A stretch of 64,000 bases of DNA from Oceanicola granulosus HTCC2516 (GCF_000153305.1 NZ_CH724108.1:498205-562204), one strand, 5' to 3'. Shown: positions 26,678-38,011, counted from the first letter of the stretch. The notes: generated from the sequence alone by a model not told the origin. A program made the numbers and translations.

Positions 26678-26697
26678 GGCCGGGCTTCAGCCCGGCC
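26678..26697. terminator. hairpin after the AceE-like gene
   Basis: GGCCGGGCT and AGCCCGGCC pair perfectly around TC, five bases beyond the AceE-like stop codon. It fits an intrinsic terminator without a clear U tract. Confidence 0.5.
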
Positions 26698-26701
26698 CCC
26701 G

Positions 26702-29068
26702 TCACCCGAACCGCACCCCGTCCGTCAGGCGGCTCACCGACGCCACTAGAGTATCCCGGTCGATGCCGAAATGGCGGTAGAGGTCGCCGATGGTGCCGGT
26801 CTGGCCGAAATGCTCGACCCCGTGCGCGATGGTGCGGTGGCCCGCGACCGAGCCGAGCCAGCCGAGCGTCGCCGGGTGGCCGTCGAGGACGGTAACGAGG
26901 CTGCAGCCGGGCGGCAGCGCGCCGAGCAGCCGCTCGATGTGGCTCCGCGCGCCGGCCATGCCGCGGGCGCGGGCGCGCTGGGCGGCGGTCCAGCCGGCAT
27001 TGAGCCGGTCGGCGGAGGTCACGGCGAGCACGCCGATGTCCTTGCGGTGCTCGCCCGCGATGCCGGCGGCGGCGATGGCCTCGTCGGCGACGGCGCCCTG
27101 GTAGGCGATGACCACCGCGCAGTTCGGCCCCGGCGGGCGCAGCCAGTAGGCGCCGTCGATGGCCCCCTGCCGGAAGGCGTCGTCGGCGCGCCGGCCGGGC
27201 TGCTCGAGCGGCTTCGTCGTCAGCCGCAGGTAGACCGAGCCGCCGGTCTCGTCGCGCAGCCAGGTGCGCTCGTCCGGGTCGCCCTCGCCGTCGCGCTGCA
27301 GGTAGCCGAAGGCCCACTCGAGGATCACCGCCAGCTCGTCGGCGAAGGCCGGCTCGAAGCTCGCCAGCCCATCCTGGGCCATCCCGGTCAGCGGCGTGCC
27401 GATCGACTGGTGCGCGCCGCCCTCCGGCGCCAGCGTCACCCCCGAGGGCGTGCCGGCGACGAGGAAGCGGGCGTCCTGGTAGCAGGCGTAGTTCAGCGCA
27501 TCGAGCCCGCGGTGGACGAAAGGGTCGTAGAGCGTACCGATCGGGATGATCCGCTTGCCCCAGAGGCTGTGGGCGAGGCCGGCGGCGCCGAGCAGCAGGA
27601 ACAGGTTCATCTCGGCGATGCCGAGCTCGAGGTGCTGGCCCTCGGGGGCGAAGTTCCACTTCGCGGTGGAGGGGATGCGGTGCTCGATGAAGGCGTCGGG
27701 CAGGGCGTCGCGGGCGAACAGCTTGCGCCGGTTGACCCACGCGCCGAGCCCGGTGGTGCCGGTGACGTCGGGCGAGGTCGTCATGATCCGCGCCGCGAGC
27801 GGGCTGTCGCCGCGGGCCAGCGCGTCGAGGATCTTGCCAAACGCCGCCTGCGTCGAGATCTCGCGCTCCGTCGGCGCGGCGATCCCGGGCACCGCGAGGC
27901 CGGCGTCGGCGTGGCGGCGGGGCCCCTCGGCGAAGAACGGCACCGTCGCGAGGAACGCCTCCAGCGCGGGCCGGTCCTCGACGGCGGCGAGCGGCTCCCA
28001 CTCGGCGCCCTCGGGCACGCCCATATGCGCCTGCCACTCGGCCATCTGCGCCTTGGTCATCAGCCCGCCGTGGTTGTCCTTGTGGCCCGCGATGGGCGTG
28101 CCCCAGCCCTTGATCGTGTAGGCGAGGAAGCAGGTCGGGCGGTCGTGGTCGATGGCGGCGAAGGTCTCGGCCATGGTCTCGACGCAGTTGCCGCCGAGGT
28201 TCTCCATCAGCGCCGCGAGCTCGGCGTCGCTGCGCCGCTCGATCAGCGCCGTCACGTCGCCCTGATCGCCCAGCTCCTCCATCAGCCGCGCCCGCCAGAC
28301 CGCGCCGCCCCGGTAGGTGAGGGCGGAATATTCGGCGTTGGGGCAGGCATCGATCCACGCGCGCAGGCGCGCGCCGCCCGGCTCGGCGAAGGCGGCGCGC
28401 TGCAGCGCCCCGTGTTTGATGCGCACCACGTCCCAGCCGAAGGCGTCGAAGATCTTCTCGATCCGCTCGAACAGCCCCTCGCGGACGATCCCGTCGAGCG
28501 ACTGGCGGTTGTAGTCGATGATCCACCAGGTGTTGCGCAGGCCGTTCTTCCAGCCCTCCTGCAGCACCTCGTAGACGTTGCCCTCGTCCATCTCCGCGTC
28601 GCCCACCAGCGCCACCATGCGCCCCGGCACCACGTCGCGGCCCCAGTCCTTGGCGGTGATGAAGTCCTGCACCAGCGCGGCGAGCGCGGTGATGCCGACG
28701 CCGAGGCCGACGGAGCCGGTCGAGAAGTCGACGTCGTCGCTGTCCTTGGTGCGGCTCGGGTAGCTCTGGACCCCGCCATAGCCGCGAAACGCCTCCATCT
28801 TCCCGCGGCTCTGGCGGCCCATCAGGTACTGCATCGCGTGGAACACCGGCGCGGCGTGCGGCTTGACGGCGACGCGGTCGGCGGGGCGCAGCGCCGAGAA
28901 GTAGAGCGCGGTCATGATCGACACCATCGACGCCGACGACGCCTGGTGGCCGCCGGTCTTGATGCCGTCGACCTTCGGGCGGACGTGGTTGGCGTGGTGG
29001 ATCATCCAGTGCGACAGCCACAGCAGCCGCTGCTCGATGATCTTCAGGTGTCTCGTCTCGTCGCTCAT
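26702..29068 (-). CDS. AceE/transketolase-like thiamine diphosphate enzyme
   Basis: A 788-residue TPP enzyme. The N-terminal part has SHWMIHHANHVRP and the cofactor motif GDAEMDEGN (residues 156-164) followed by WWIIDYNRQSLDG, which match the homodimeric pyruvate dehydrogenase E1 AceE (GDGEMDEPE...NLQRLDG) better than classic transketolase. The middle carries LELGIAEMNLFLLLGAAGL-like pyrimidine-domain sequence (ELGIAEMN). It is shorter than AceE (about 887 residues). No lipoyl E2 or E3 gene is nearby. Alphaproteobacteria usually make pyruvate dehydrogenase from E1-alpha/beta, so this is probably a distinct 2-oxoacid dehydrogenase or transketolase. Next to it, reading the same way, is an Lrp regulator, suggesting an amino-acid-derived oxoacid. 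Confidence 0.85.
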   Translation of the reverse strand: MSDETRHLKIIEQRLLWLSHWMIHHANHVRPKVDGIKTGGHQASSASMVSIMTALYFSALRPADRVAVKPHAAPVFHAMQYLMGRQSRGKMEAFRGYGGVQSYPSRTKDSDDVDFSTGSVGLGVGITALAALVQDFITAKDWGRDVVPGRMVALVGDAEMDEGNVYEVLQEGWKNGLRNTWWIIDYNRQSLDGIVREGLFERIEKIFDAFGWDVVRIKHGALQRAAFAEPGGARLRAWIDACPNAEYSALTYRGGAVWRARLMEELGDQGDVTALIERRSDAELAALMENLGGNCVETMAETFAAIDHDRPTCFLAYTIKGWGTPIAGHKDNHGGLMTKAQMAEWQAHMGVPEGAEWEPLAAVEDRPALEAFLATVPFFAEGPRRHADAGLAVPGIAAPTEREISTQAAFGKILDALARGDSPLAARIMTTSPDVTGTTGLGAWVNRRKLFARDALPDAFIEHRIPSTAKWNFAPEGQHLELGIAEMNLFLLLGAAGLAHSLWGKRIIPIGTLYDPFVHRGLDALNYACYQDARFLVAGTPSGVTLAPEGGAHQSIGTPLTGMAQDGLASFEPAFADELAVILEWAFGYLQRDGEGDPDERTWLRDETGGSVYLRLTTKPLEQPGRRADDAFRQGAIDGAYWLRPPGPNCAVVIAYQGAVADEAIAAAGIAGEHRKDIGVLAVTSADRLNAGWTAAQRARARGMAGARSHIERLLGALPPGCSLVTVLDGHPATLGWLGSVAGHRTIAHGVEHFGQTGTIGDLYRHFGIDRDTLVASVSRLTDGVRFG

Positions 29069-29146
29069 GCAGGTGCTCCTCCTCGTCGCGGCCGACCCTA
29101 ATGCACGCCCGCGCGCTGCGCTGCCTCAAAATCGGCGGCGGGCGGC

Positions 29147-29677
29147 TCAGACGGGGATGACGCGGCTGTCCTTGATCCGCTTGAGGGTGAAGCTGGTGTT
29201 GATCGACTGCACGTCGGGCAGCTCGAGCAAGGCGTTCTTCACGGTCTGCTCGTAGTCGCGCACGCTGCGGGCGACGACCTGCAGCAGGTAGTCGTGCTCG
29301 CCGCTGAGCGAATAGCATTGCAGCACCTCCGGCACCCGCTCCACCGCCGCCTCGAAGGCGGCGAGGCGGTCGCGGCGGTGCTCGGCCATGCGCAGGAAGC
29401 AGAAGACGACGATCTCGAAGCCCGCCGCCTCCGGGTCGACGATGTAGCGCTTCTCGCTGACGATCCCGGCCTGCTGCAGCCGCTGGAGCCGCCGCCAGCA
29501 GGGCGAATGGCTCAGCCCCGTCGCCGCGCCGAGCTCGCGCATGGTGAGGCCGGGCCGCTCCTGGATGACCCGCAGGATGCGCCGGTCCGGTTCGTCGAGC
29601 TGCAAGTCCGTCTCCGCGTGCGAGGGTGACACGGGTGCCCGTGGGGCACCGCGAGAGGGCACAATGTACCGGCGCAT
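29147..29677 (-). CDS. Lrp/AsnC-family transcriptional regulator
   Basis: About 160-176 residues. The helix-turn-helix begins LDEPDRRILRVIQERPGL and contains the recognition region ATGLSHSPCWRRLQRLQQAG; the C-terminal RAM domain has LSGEHDYLLQVVARSVRDYE. The start is uncertain: ATG at 29677 gives 176 residues with a nonconserved head, GTG at 29632 gives 161, which is closer to family length. Lrp-type regulators respond to amino acids. The position between the AceE-like gene and the divergent ketoacid oxidoreductase/leucine genes suggests control of one or both by branched-chain or aromatic amino acids. Confidence 0.9.
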   Translation of the reverse strand: MRRYIVPSRGAPRAPVSPSHAETDLQLDEPDRRILRVIQERPGLTMRELGAATGLSHSPCWRRLQRLQQAGIVSEKRYIVDPEAAGFEIVVFCFLRMAEHRRDRLAAFEAAVERVPEVLQCYSLSGEHDYLLQVVARSVRDYEQTVKNALLELPDVQSINTSFTLKRIKDSRVIPV

Positions 29678-29780
29678 GCTATATCTGCAAGACAGGACGG
29701 TCGCGTCGCGGCGCAGAAAGGTCAAAAAGAGTGACCTTGTTTCCGCGCCCCCGCGCCATCCTGCGGAGAGGGAGAAGGCC

Positions 29781-32700
29781 ATGACCATATCGCTCGACGA
29801 CAAGTACACGGCGCACGAGGGCCGGGTGTTCCTCACCGGGACGCAGGCACTGGTGCGATTGCCGATGACCCAGATGCGCCGCGACCGCGCGGCGGGGCTC
29901 AATACCGGCGCCTTCATCTCGGGCTACCGCGGCTCGCCGCTCGGCGGCTATGACCAGCAGCTCATGGCCGCGCGCCGTCACCTCGAGAAGCACGACGTGG
30001 TCTTCCAGCCGGGCCTCAACGAGGACCTCGCCGCCACCGCCGTCTGGGGCAGCCAGCAGCTGCACCTGTCGGAGGGCGCCCGGAAGGACGGGCTGCTCGG
30101 GATCTGGTACGGCAAGGGCCCCGGCGTCGACCGTTCGGGCGACGTGCTCAAGCACGCCAACGCCGCCGGCAGCGCCGCCCACGGCGGGGTGCTCGCCATC
30201 GCCGGCGACGATCACACCTGCAAGTCCTCCTCGATCCCGCACCAGTCCGACCACGCCTTCATGTCGGCGCTGATGCCGATGCTCTACCCGTCGTCGATCC
30301 ACGAGTTCCTCGAGATGGGCCTGCTCGGGGTGGCGATGTCGCGCTACTCGGGCTGCTGGGTCGGCTTCAAGGTGATCTCCGAGACGGTGGAGATGACCTC
30401 CGTCATCGACCTCGCGCAGGAGGCGCGCCAGTTCGTGCTGCCCGAGGATTTCGAGCTGCCCGAGGGCGGGCTCAACCTGCGCTGGCCCGACCCGCCGCTG
30501 GTGCAGGACGCGCGGCTGCAGGAGATCAAGGGCTACGCGGCCATCGCCTTCGCCCGCGCCAACGGCATCGACCAGCTCGCCATCGCCAACCCCGACGCGC
30601 GCTTCGGCATCGTCGCCTCGGGCAAGGCCTTCGAGGACGTCCGTCAGGCGATGGCCGAGCTCGGCCTCGGGCCGGAGGAGCAGCGCGCCATCGGGCTGCG
30701 CCTCTACAAGGTGCGGATGCCCTGGCCGCTCGAGCCGGAGGGCATTCGGCACTTCTCGGAAGGGCTCGAGGAGGTGCTGATCGTCGAGGAGCGGCGCGAG
30801 ATCATCGAGAACCAGATCAAGCAGCAGCTGTTCAACTGGCGCGCCGACGTCCGCCCGCGCATCGTCGGCAAGTTCGACGAGAAGGACCGCCCGTTCCTGT
30901 CGCATTCGCAGGGCCTGTCCGTGGGGCGGGTGGCGACGGCGCTGGCCGAGCGGATCCTGCGGCTCGACCTGCCCGAGGGGCTGGGCGAGCGGCTGCGCGC
31001 GCGCGCCGAGGTGCTGCGCGCCGCCGAGGCTCGCGCCGAGAGCCTCGCCCCGCCGGTGACGCGGCTGCCGCATTACTGCGCGGGCTGCCCGCACAACACC
31101 TCCACCCGGGTGCCCGAAGGCAGCAAGGCGATGGCCGGGATCGGCTGCCACTTCATGGCGCAGTGGATGGACCGGCGCACCGAGACCTTCACCCACATGG
31201 GCGGCGAGGGCGTGCCGTGGACGGCGATCGGCCGGTTCACCGACGAGACGCACCGCTTCGTCAATCTCGGCGACGGCACCTACTTCCATTCCGGCCACCT
31301 GGCGGTGCGCCAGTCCGTCGCCGCCGGGGCCAACATCACCTACAAGATCCTCTACAACGACGCCGTCGCGATGACGGGCGGGCAGAGCGTCGACGGGGTG
31401 CTGACGCCGCAGCAGATCACCCACCAGATGCACAACGAGGGCGTCGCGCGGATCGTGCTGATGTCCGACCGCCCCGACCTCTACGCGCCGCGCGACCTCG
31501 CCCCCGGCACCGAGATCCGCCACCGCGACGACATCGACGCCGTGATGCTCGAGCTGCGCGAGGTGCCGGGGGTGACGGTGATCGTCTTCGAGCAGACCTG
31601 CGCCGCCGAGAAGCGCCGCCGCCGCAAGCGCGGCAAGATGGAAGACCCGGACATGCGGGTCTGGATCAACCCGGCCGTCTGCGAGGGCTGCGGCGATTGC
31701 AGCGTGCAGTCCAACTGCATCGCGGTGGAGCCGGAAGAGACCGAGATGGGCCGCAAGCGGCGCATCAACCAGTCCATGTGCAACAAGGACTATTCCTGCC
31801 TGAAGGGCTTCTGCCCGTCCTTCGTCACCGTCCGGGGCGGCGCGCCGAGGAAGCGCCGCGCGCAGGGCGGCCCCGACCCCTCCGCGCTGCCCGAGCCGGC
31901 GCTGCCCGCGATCGAGCGCGCCTGGAACCTCGCGCTGGCGGGGGTCGGCGGGACGGGGGTGCTGACCATCGGCGCGATCCTCGGCATGGCGGCCCACGTG
32001 GAGGGCAAGGTGCCGATGATCCTCGACATGGCCGGCCTCGCGCAGAAGGGCGGGGCGGTGCTGTCGCACGTGCGCATCTCGCGCGCCGACCGCCCCGTCG
32101 CCGCGCCGCGCATCGCGGCCGGCGGGGCCGACCTGCTGCTCGGGGCCGACAGCGTGGTGGCGGCCTCGAAGGAGAGCCTGTCGCTCTGCGATCCCGGCCG
32201 CACCGACGCGGTGCTCAATACCAAGATCACGCCGGTCTCCGATTTCGTGCGCCTGCGCGACTTCGACTTCAGGGAGCCCGCCGTCGAGCGGCTGGTCGAG
32301 AAGAACGTGCGCAGCCGCGCGCACTTCCACGATTTCTCCGCGCTCGCCGCCGCGCTGACCGGCGACGAGATCGGGGCCAACATGATGATGCTGGGCCATG
32401 CCTGGCAGGCGGGGCTGGTGCCGATCGGGCGCGAGGCGATCCGGCAGGCGGTGGAGCTGAACGGCGTCGCCGTCGCCGCCAACCTCGCCGCGTTCGACTG
32501 GGGCCGGATGCTCGCCCACGACCCCGACGCCGTGACGCGCGCGGCCGGGCCGGAGACGCCGAAGCGGGCGGCGTTGCCGGAGATGAGCACCGAGGAGATC
32601 ATCGCCCACCGGGTCCGCCACCTGACCGCCTACCAGAACGCCCGACTGGCGCGGCGCTACGAGGACCGGCTGGCGCGGCTGGCGGGCGTCGTCGCGCCCG

Positions 32701-33224
32701 AGGCGCTGCGGGCGGCGGCGATCTCCTATGCGCGGGTGCTGGCCTACAAGGACGAGTACGAGGTCGCCCGGCTCTATGCCGATCCGTCGTTCCGCGAGGG
32801 GCTGGGGGCGGCGTTCGAGGGGGATTTTCGTATTGCTTTCAACCTCGCGCCGCCGATGCTGCCGGGGGAGGACGCCTCGGGGCGGCCGAAGAAGCGCGAG
32901 GTGGGGCCGTGGGTGCTGCCGCTGTTCGGGATGCTGGCGCGGATGCGGTGGCTGCGGGGCAGCTGGGCCGATCCGTTCGGCTACGGGCGCGACCGGAAGA
33001 TGGAGCGCCGCCTGATCGCGCTCTACGAGGACGACCTCGATCTGGCCGAGCACAGGGCGTGCACCGGGAATGCACGGGCCGTGCACGATCTGCTTGCCCT
33101 GCCGCAGCAGATCCGGGGCTATGGTCCGGTCAAGGAGGCGGCCTTCGCGGAGCAGGCCGCGCGGCGCGAGGCGCTGCGGCAGGCCCTGACAGACACCCCC
33201 GCCGGCCAGTCGGCGGCGGCCTGA
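29781..33224 (+). CDS. indolepyruvate (2-ketoacid):ferredoxin oxidoreductase, fused subunits
   Basis: A 1147-residue fused enzyme that oxidatively decarboxylates aryl or branched 2-ketoacids to acyl-CoA, reducing ferredoxin. The N-terminal part has the TPP pyrimidine region [16 protein letters not shown] and the PP region follows [13 protein letters not shown] and GGEGVPW. Cluster-binding cysteines are in [13 protein letters not shown] (near residue 634) and [15 protein letters not shown] (near 668), matching the ferredoxin-like insert. The C-terminal gamma domain begins near [25 protein letters not shown] precedes the ATG at 29781. It lies 11 bp upstream of isovaleryl-CoA dehydrogenase, so it is likely co-transcribed with the leucine pathway and may convert 2-ketoisocaproate to isovaleryl-CoA. 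Confidence 0.93.
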   Translation: MTISLDDKYTAHEGRVFLTGTQALVRLPMTQMRRDRAAGLNTGAFISGYRGSPLGGYDQQLMAARRHLEKHDVVFQPGLNEDLAATAVWGSQQLHLSEGARKDGLLGIWYGKGPGVDRSGDVLKHANAAGSAAHGGVLAIAGDDHTCKSSSIPHQSDHAFMSALMPMLYPSSIHEFLEMGLLGVAMSRYSGCWVGFKVISETVEMTSVIDLAQEARQFVLPEDFELPEGGLNLRWPDPPLVQDARLQEIKGYAAIAFARANGIDQLAIANPDARFGIVASGKAFEDVRQAMAELGLGPEEQRAIGLRLYKVRMPWPLEPEGIRHFSEGLEEVLIVEERREIIENQIKQQLFNWRADVRPRIVGKFDEKDRPFLSHSQGLSVGRVATALAERILRLDLPEGLGERLRARAEVLRAAEARAESLAPPVTRLPHYCAGCPHNTSTRVPEGSKAMAGIGCHFMAQWMDRRTETFTHMGGEGVPWTAIGRFTDETHRFVNLGDGTYFHSGHLAVRQSVAAGANITYKILYNDAVAMTGGQSVDGVLTPQQITHQMHNEGVARIVLMSDRPDLYAPRDLAPGTEIRHRDDIDAVMLELREVPGVTVIVFEQTCAAEKRRRRKRGKMEDPDMRVWINPAVCEGCGDCSVQSNCIAVEPEETEMGRKRRINQSMCNKDYSCLKGFCPSFVTVRGGAPRKRRAQGGPDPSALPEPALPAIERAWNLALAGVGGTGVLTIGAILGMAAHVEGKVPMILDMAGLAQKGGAVLSHVRISRADRPVAAPRIAAGGADLLLGADSVVAASKESLSLCDPGRTDAVLNTKITPVSDFVRLRDFDFREPAVERLVEKNVRSRAHFHDFSALAAALTGDEIGANMMMLGHAWQAGLVPIGREAIRQAVELNGVAVAANLAAFDWGRMLAHDPDAVTRAAGPETPKRAALPEMSTEEIIAHRVRHLTAYQNARLARRYEDRLARLAGVVAPEALRAAAISYARVLAYKDEYEVARLYADPSFREGLGAAFEGDFRIAFNLAPPMLPGEDASGRPKKREVGPWVLPLFGMLARMRWLRGSWADPFGYGRDRKMERRLIALYEDDLDLAEHRACTGNARAVHDLLALPQQIRGYGPVKEAAFAEQAARREALRQALTDTPAGQSAAA

Positions 33225-33235
33225 GGAGGATTGGA

Positions 33236-34396
33236 ATGTTCCAGGGATCGATGAGCTTCGACCTCGGCGAGGACGTCAACGCGCTGCGCGAGATGGTGCA
33301 GCGCTGGGCGCAGGAGCGGCTGCGGCCGATGGCCGGCGAGATCGACCGCGCCAACCGCTTTCCGCCCGAGCTGTGGGGCGAGCTGGGCGAGCTCGGCCTG
33401 CTCGGCATCACCGTGCCCGAAGAGTTCGGCGGCGCGGGGATGGGCTACCTCGCCCACACCGTCGCCGTCGAGGAGATCGCGCGGGCGTCGGCGTCGGTGG
33501 CGCTGAGCTACGGGGCGCATTCCAACCTCTGCGTCAATCAGATCGCCCTCAACGGCACCGACGCGCAGAAGCGCAAGTACCTCCCCGACCTGGTCAGCGG
33601 CGCCCATGTGGGCGCGCTGGCGATGTCGGAGGCGGGCGCGGGCTCGGACGTGGTGGGCATGAAGCTGCGCGCCGAGAAGCGCGGCGACGTCTACGTGCTC
33701 AACGGCAACAAGTACTGGATCACCAACGGCGGCGAGGCCGAGACGCTCGTCGTCTACGCCAAGACCGACCCGGAGGCGGGCAGCCGGGGGATCACCGCGT
33801 TCCTCGTCGAGAAGGGCTTCGCCGGCTTCAGCCAGTCGCCGCACTTCGACAAGCTCGGGATGCGCGGCTCCAACACCGTCGAGCTGGTCTTCGAGGACGT
33901 CGAGGTGCCGGCGGAGAACGTGCTCGGCGCGGAGGGCAAGGGCGTGCGGGTGCTGATGTCGGGGCTCGACTACGAGCGGGTCGTGCTGTCGGGGATCGGC
34001 ACCGGGATCATGGCCGCGTGCCTCGACGAGATCATGCCCTACCTCCGGGAGCGCAGGCAATTCGGCCAGCCGATCGGGAGCTTCCAGCTCATGCAGGGCA
34101 AGATCGCCGACCTCTACACCAAGCTGAACACCGCGCGCGCCTACGTCTACGAGGTCGCCCGCGCCTGCGACCGGGGGCAGGTGACGCGCCAGGACGCGGC
34201 GGCCTGCGTGCTCTACGCCTCGGAGGAGGCGATGGTGGTCGCCCACCAGGCGGTGCAGGCGATGGGCGGTGCGGGCTTCATGAACGAGACGCCGGTGAGC
34301 CGCATCTTCCGCGACGCCAAGCTGATGGAGATCGGCGCGGGCACCTCGGAGATCCGGCGGATGCTGATCGGCCGCGAGCTGATGGGGCTGGCCTGA
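33236..34396 (+). CDS. liuA: isovaleryl-CoA dehydrogenase
   Basis: A 386-residue FAD acyl-CoA dehydrogenase oxidising isovaleryl-CoA to 3-methylcrotonyl-CoA. N-terminal [17 protein letters not shown] is typical. Substrate and FAD blocks are [13 protein letters not shown] near 98, [16 protein letters not shown] near 130 and [13 protein letters not shown]. The catalytic base of IVD lies in the [10 protein letters not shown] segment near residue 243, the position that separates IVD from other family members. The end reads [20 protein letters not shown] precedes the ATG at 33236. The stop shares a base with the next start (TGATG). Confidence 0.95.
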   Translation: MFQGSMSFDLGEDVNALREMVQRWAQERLRPMAGEIDRANRFPPELWGELGELGLLGITVPEEFGGAGMGYLAHTVAVEEIARASASVALSYGAHSNLCVNQIALNGTDAQKRKYLPDLVSGAHVGALAMSEAGAGSDVVGMKLRAEKRGDVYVLNGNKYWITNGGEAETLVVYAKTDPEAGSRGITAFLVEKGFAGFSQSPHFDKLGMRGSNTVELVFEDVEVPAENVLGAEGKGVRVLMSGLDYERVVLSGIGTGIMAACLDEIMPYLRERRQFGQPIGSFQLMQGKIADLYTKLNTARAYVYEVARACDRGQVTRQDAAACVLYASEEAMVVAHQAVQAMGGAGFMNETPVSRIFRDAKLMEIGAGTSEIRRMLIGRELMGLA

Positions 34397-36003
34397 TGGC
34401 GGTGCTGGGCTCCGCGATCTCGCCGCGCTCCGAGGCCTTCGCCGCCAACCGCGCCGCCCACGAGGCCGCGATGGCGCCGGTGCGCGAGGCGGCGGCGCTG
34501 GCCGAGGCCGGCGGCGGCGACAGGGCGCGCGCGCGCCATACCGGGCGCGGCAAGATCCTGCCGCGCGAGCGGGTGGCGCGGCTGCTCGATCCGGGTTCGC
34601 CGTTCCTCGAGGTGGGGCTGTTCGCGGCCCACGGGCTCTACGACGGGGCCGCCCCCGCCGCCGGGCTGATCGCCGGCATCGGCCGGGTGGCGGGGCGCGA
34701 GGTGATGGTGGTGTGCAACGACGCCACCGTGAAGGGCGGCACCTACTACCCGATGTCGGTCAAGAAACACCTGCGCGCCCAGGAGATCGCCGAGGCCAAC
34801 CGGCTGCCGTGCGTCTACCTCGTCGACAGCGGCGGCGCGAACCTGCCCAACCAGGACGAGGTCTTCCCCGACCGCGACCATTTCGGGCGCATCTTCTTCA
34901 ACCAGGCCAACATGTCGGCCAAGGGGATCGCGCAGATCGCCGTGGTGATGGGCTCGTGCACCGCCGGCGGGGCGTACGTGCCGGCGATGTCGGACGTGAC
35001 GATCATCGTGCGCGAGCAGGGGACGATCTTTCTCGCCGGCCCGCCGCTGGTGAAGGCCGCGACGGGCGAGGTCGTCTCGGCCGAGGACCTCGGCGGCGGC
35101 GACGTCCACACGCGGCTGTCGGGCGTGGCCGACTACCTCGCCGACGACGACGCCCACGCGCTCGCGCTCGCCCGACAGGCGGTGGCGGGGCTGAACCTGA
35201 CCAAGCCCGCGCAGCTCGACCTCGCGCCGCCCGAGCCGCCGCTCTACGACCCCGACGAGATCCTCGGCGTGGTGCCGGCCGACCTCAGGACGCCCTACGA
35301 CATCCGCGAGGTCATCGCCCGGATCGTCGACGGCTCGCGCTTCGACGAGTTCAAGGCGCGCTACGGCGCCACCCTCGTCTGCGGCTTCGCGCACGTGATG
35401 GGGATGCCCGTGGGGATCGTCGCCAACAACGGGGTGCTGTTCTCGGAGAGCGCCGTGAAGGGGGCGCATTTCGTGGAGCTCTGCTCGCAGCGCAGGATTC
35501 CGCTTGTCTTCCTGCAGAACATCACCGGCTTCATGGTCGGGCGCGCCTACGAGGCGGGCGGCATCGCCAAGGACGGCGCGAAGCTCGTCACCGCCGTGGC
35601 GACGACGCGGGTGCCCAAGATCACGCTCCTGGTGGGCGGCTCGTTCGGTGCGGGCAATTACGGGATGTGCGGGCGCGCCTACGCGCCGCGCTTCCTGTGG
35701 AGCTGGCCCAACAGCCGCATCGCCGTAATGGGCGGCGAGCAGGCGGCCGGGGTGCTGGCGACGGTGAAGCGCGACGCCATCGAGCGCGGCGGCGGCAGCT
35801 GGTCGGACGCGGAGGAGGCGGCGTTCAAGGCGCCCACGATCGCGCAGTTCGAGCGCCAGTCGCACCCGCTCTACGCCTCGGCCCGGCTCTGGGACGACGG
35901 CATCGTCGATCCGCGGAAGAGCCGCGAGGTGCTGGCCCTGTCGCTGTCGGCGGCGCTCAACGCCGAGATCGAGGCCACGCGCTTCGGCGTGTTCCGGATG
36001 TGA
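34396..36003 (+). CDS. liuB: methylcrotonyl-CoA carboxylase beta subunit (carboxyltransferase)
   Basis: A 535-residue carboxyltransferase that moves carboxyl from biotin to 3-methylcrotonyl-CoA. Diagnostic stretches are [68 protein letters not shown] and, in the C-terminal half, [19 protein letters not shown] and [16 protein letters not shown]. All are specific to MccB rather than to propionyl-CoA carboxylase. The complex is cytoplasmic with the biotin-carrying alpha subunit encoded 10 bp downstream. Confidence 0.95.
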   Translation: MAVLGSAISPRSEAFAANRAAHEAAMAPVREAAALAEAGGGDRARARHTGRGKILPRERVARLLDPGSPFLEVGLFAAHGLYDGAAPAAGLIAGIGRVAGREVMVVCNDATVKGGTYYPMSVKKHLRAQEIAEANRLPCVYLVDSGGANLPNQDEVFPDRDHFGRIFFNQANMSAKGIAQIAVVMGSCTAGGAYVPAMSDVTIIVREQGTIFLAGPPLVKAATGEVVSAEDLGGGDVHTRLSGVADYLADDDAHALALARQAVAGLNLTKPAQLDLAPPEPPLYDPDEILGVVPADLRTPYDIREVIARIVDGSRFDEFKARYGATLVCGFAHVMGMPVGIVANNGVLFSESAVKGAHFVELCSQRRIPLVFLQNITGFMVGRAYEAGGIAKDGAKLVTAVATTRVPKITLLVGGSFGAGNYGMCGRAYAPRFLWSWPNSRIAVMGGEQAAGVLATVKRDAIERGGGSWSDAEEAAFKAPTIAQFERQSHPLYASARLWDDGIVDPRKSREVLALSLSAALNAEIEATRFGVFRM

Positions 36004-36013
36004 GGGGGAGCCG

Positions 36014-38011
36014 ATGTTTCGCAAGATCCTGATCGCCAACCGGGGCGAGATCGCCTGCCGCGTCATCGCCACCGCCCGCCGGCTCGGCATCGCCACCGTC
36101 GCGGTCTATTCCGACGCCGACGCGGGCGCGCGGCACGTGGCGATGGCCGACGAGGCGGTGCGCCTCGGCCCGCCGCCGGCGGCGGAGAGCTACCTGCGGG
36201 GCGACGCGATCATCGCGGCGGCGCGCGCGACCGGGGCGGAGGCGATCCATCCGGGCTATGGCTTCCTGTCGGAGAACGCGGGCTTCGTGGAGGCTGTCGA
36301 GGCGGCGGGGCTGGTGTTCATCGGGCCGCCCGCCGGCGCGATCCGGGCGATGGGGCTCAAGGACGCGGCGAAGGCGCTGATGGAGGAGGCCGGGGTGCCG
36401 GTGGTGCCGGGCTATCACGGCGCGGACCAGGACCCGGAGCGGCTGGCCGCCGAGGCCGGGCGGATCGGCTACCCGGTGCTCATCAAGGCGCGCGCCGGGG
36501 GCGGCGGCAAGGGGATGCGGCTGGTCGAGCGGCCGGCCGAGTTCGCCGCCGCGCTCGAGGGGGCGCGGCGCGAGGCGCAGGCGAGCTTCGGCGACGGGGC
36601 GTGCCTGATCGAGAAGTACGTCACCCGGCCGCGCCACATCGAGATCCAGGTGTTCGGCGATGCCCACGGCAACGTCGTCCACCTGTTCGAGCGCGACTGC
36701 TCGCTGCAGCGCCGCCACCAGAAGGTGATCGAGGAGGCTCCCGCGCCGGACATGCCAGAGGCGGTGCGCGCGGCGATGGGGCGCGCGGCGGTCGAGGCGG
36801 CGAAGGCGATCGGGTACGAGGGGGCGGGGACGGTGGAGTTCATCGTCGACGGCTCGGGGCCGCTGCGCGAGGACGGGTTCTGGTTCATGGAGATGAACAC
36901 CCGGCTGCAGGTCGAGCACCCGGTCTCGGAGGCGATCACCGGGCTCGACTTCGTGGAGCTGCAGTTGCGCGTCGCCGCCGGCGAGCCGCTGCCGGTGCGC
37001 CAGGAGGCGCTGGCCATCGACGGCTGGGCGTTCGAGGCGCGGCTCTACGCGGAGGACGTGGGCCGGGGGTTCCTGCCGGCGACGGGGCGGCTCGACCACC
37101 TGGCGTTTCCCGAGGCGCGCGCCTTCGCGCCGGGGGCGGGGGCGGTCAGGATCGACAGCGGGGTGCGGCAGGGCGACGAGATCAGCCCGTGGTACGATCC
37201 GATGATCGCGAAGGTGATCGTGCACGGCCCGACGCGCGGCGCGGCGCTCGCGATGCTGACGCGGGCGCTGGAGGGGTGCCGGATCACCGGGTCGGTGACG
37301 AACCTCGGCTTCCTCGCGCGGCTGTCGCGGCACGAAAGCTTTGCGCGCGGCGAGGTCGATACCGGACTGATCGCGCGCGACCTCGAGGCGCTGACCGGGG
37401 AGCCGGCGGAGGCGCCGGAGGATGTCGCGCTGGCGGCGCTGGGGGCGTTGGAGCTGCTGGCGCCGAGGGAGGGGCGCGATCCTTGGGACGTGCTGGCCGG
37501 GTTCCGGCAGTGGGGTGTCGCGGAGCAGGTGGTGCGGCTCGGCGAGCGGGACGTGCGCGTGGCGCTGCTCGGCGGGGGGCGCTACCGCGTCGAGGCGGGC
37601 GATGGGGCGGTGACGCTCGGGCTCGCGGCGGGCGAGGGCGGCGCGGTCCGGGTCGAGGTGGACGGGCGGCAGTTCGGCGCCGAGGTCGTCGCGGGGGCGG
37701 GGCGGGTCACGGTGTTCCGCGACGGGCTGAGCCGGAGCTACGAGCTGCCCGACCCGCTCGCGGGCGCGGCGGCGGAGCAGGCCGGGGGCGACGCGCTCGT
37801 GGCGCCGATGCCGGGGCTGGTGCGGGCGATCCTGACGACGCCCGGCGCGCGGGTGAGCCGGGGCGAGCCGCTGCTGGTGCTCGAGGCGATGAAGATGGAG
37901 CACACGCTCAGCGCGCCGCGCGACGGCACCGTGGCCGAACTGCTCGCCGCCGAGGGCGAGCAGGTGACGGACGGATCGCTGCTGCTGGCGCTGGAGGCGG
38001 AGGATGGCTGA
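36014..38011 (+). CDS. liuD: methylcrotonyl-CoA carboxylase alpha subunit (biotin carboxylase plus biotin carrier)
   Basis: A 665-residue protein. Residues 1-450 are biotin carboxylase with MFRKILIANRGEIACRVI, the glycine-rich ATP loop KARAGGGGKGMRLV near 158 and MNTRLQVEHPV near 295. A middle BT domain follows. The last 80 residues are the biotinyl domain with the acceptor Lys in LEAMKMEHTLSAP near 625. GGGGGAG precedes the ATG. The end overlaps the start of HMG-CoA lyase by eight bases, as expected for a coupled liu operon. Confidence 0.95.
   Translation: MFRKILIANRGEIACRVIATARRLGIATVAVYSDADAGARHVAMADEAVRLGPPPAAESYLRGDAIIAAARATGAEAIHPGYGFLSENAGFVEAVEAAGLVFIGPPAGAIRAMGLKDAAKALMEEAGVPVVPGYHGADQDPERLAAEAGRIGYPVLIKARAGGGGKGMRLVERPAEFAAALEGARREAQASFGDGACLIEKYVTRPRHIEIQVFGDAHGNVVHLFERDCSLQRRHQKVIEEAPAPDMPEAVRAAMGRAAVEAAKAIGYEGAGTVEFIVDGSGPLREDGFWFMEMNTRLQVEHPVSEAITGLDFVELQLRVAAGEPLPVRQEALAIDGWAFEARLYAEDVGRGFLPATGRLDHLAFPEARAFAPGAGAVRIDSGVRQGDEISPWYDPMIAKVIVHGPTRGAALAMLTRALEGCRITGSVTNLGFLARLSRHESFARGEVDTGLIARDLEALTGEPAEAPEDVALAALGALELLAPREGRDPWDVLAGFRQWGVAEQVVRLGERDVRVALLGGGRYRVEAGDGAVTLGLAAGEGGAVRVEVDGRQFGAEVVAGAGRVTVFRDGLSRSYELPDPLAGAAAEQAGGDALVAPMPGLVRAILTTPGARVSRGEPLLVLEAMKMEHTLSAPRDGTVAELLAAEGEQVTDGSLLLALEAEDG

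Noticed and set aside
29679-33086. Long minus-strand reading frame opposite the ketoacid:ferredoxin oxidoreductase
   Set aside because: The opposite strand contains all recognisable catalytic and Fe-S motifs; this frame has none.
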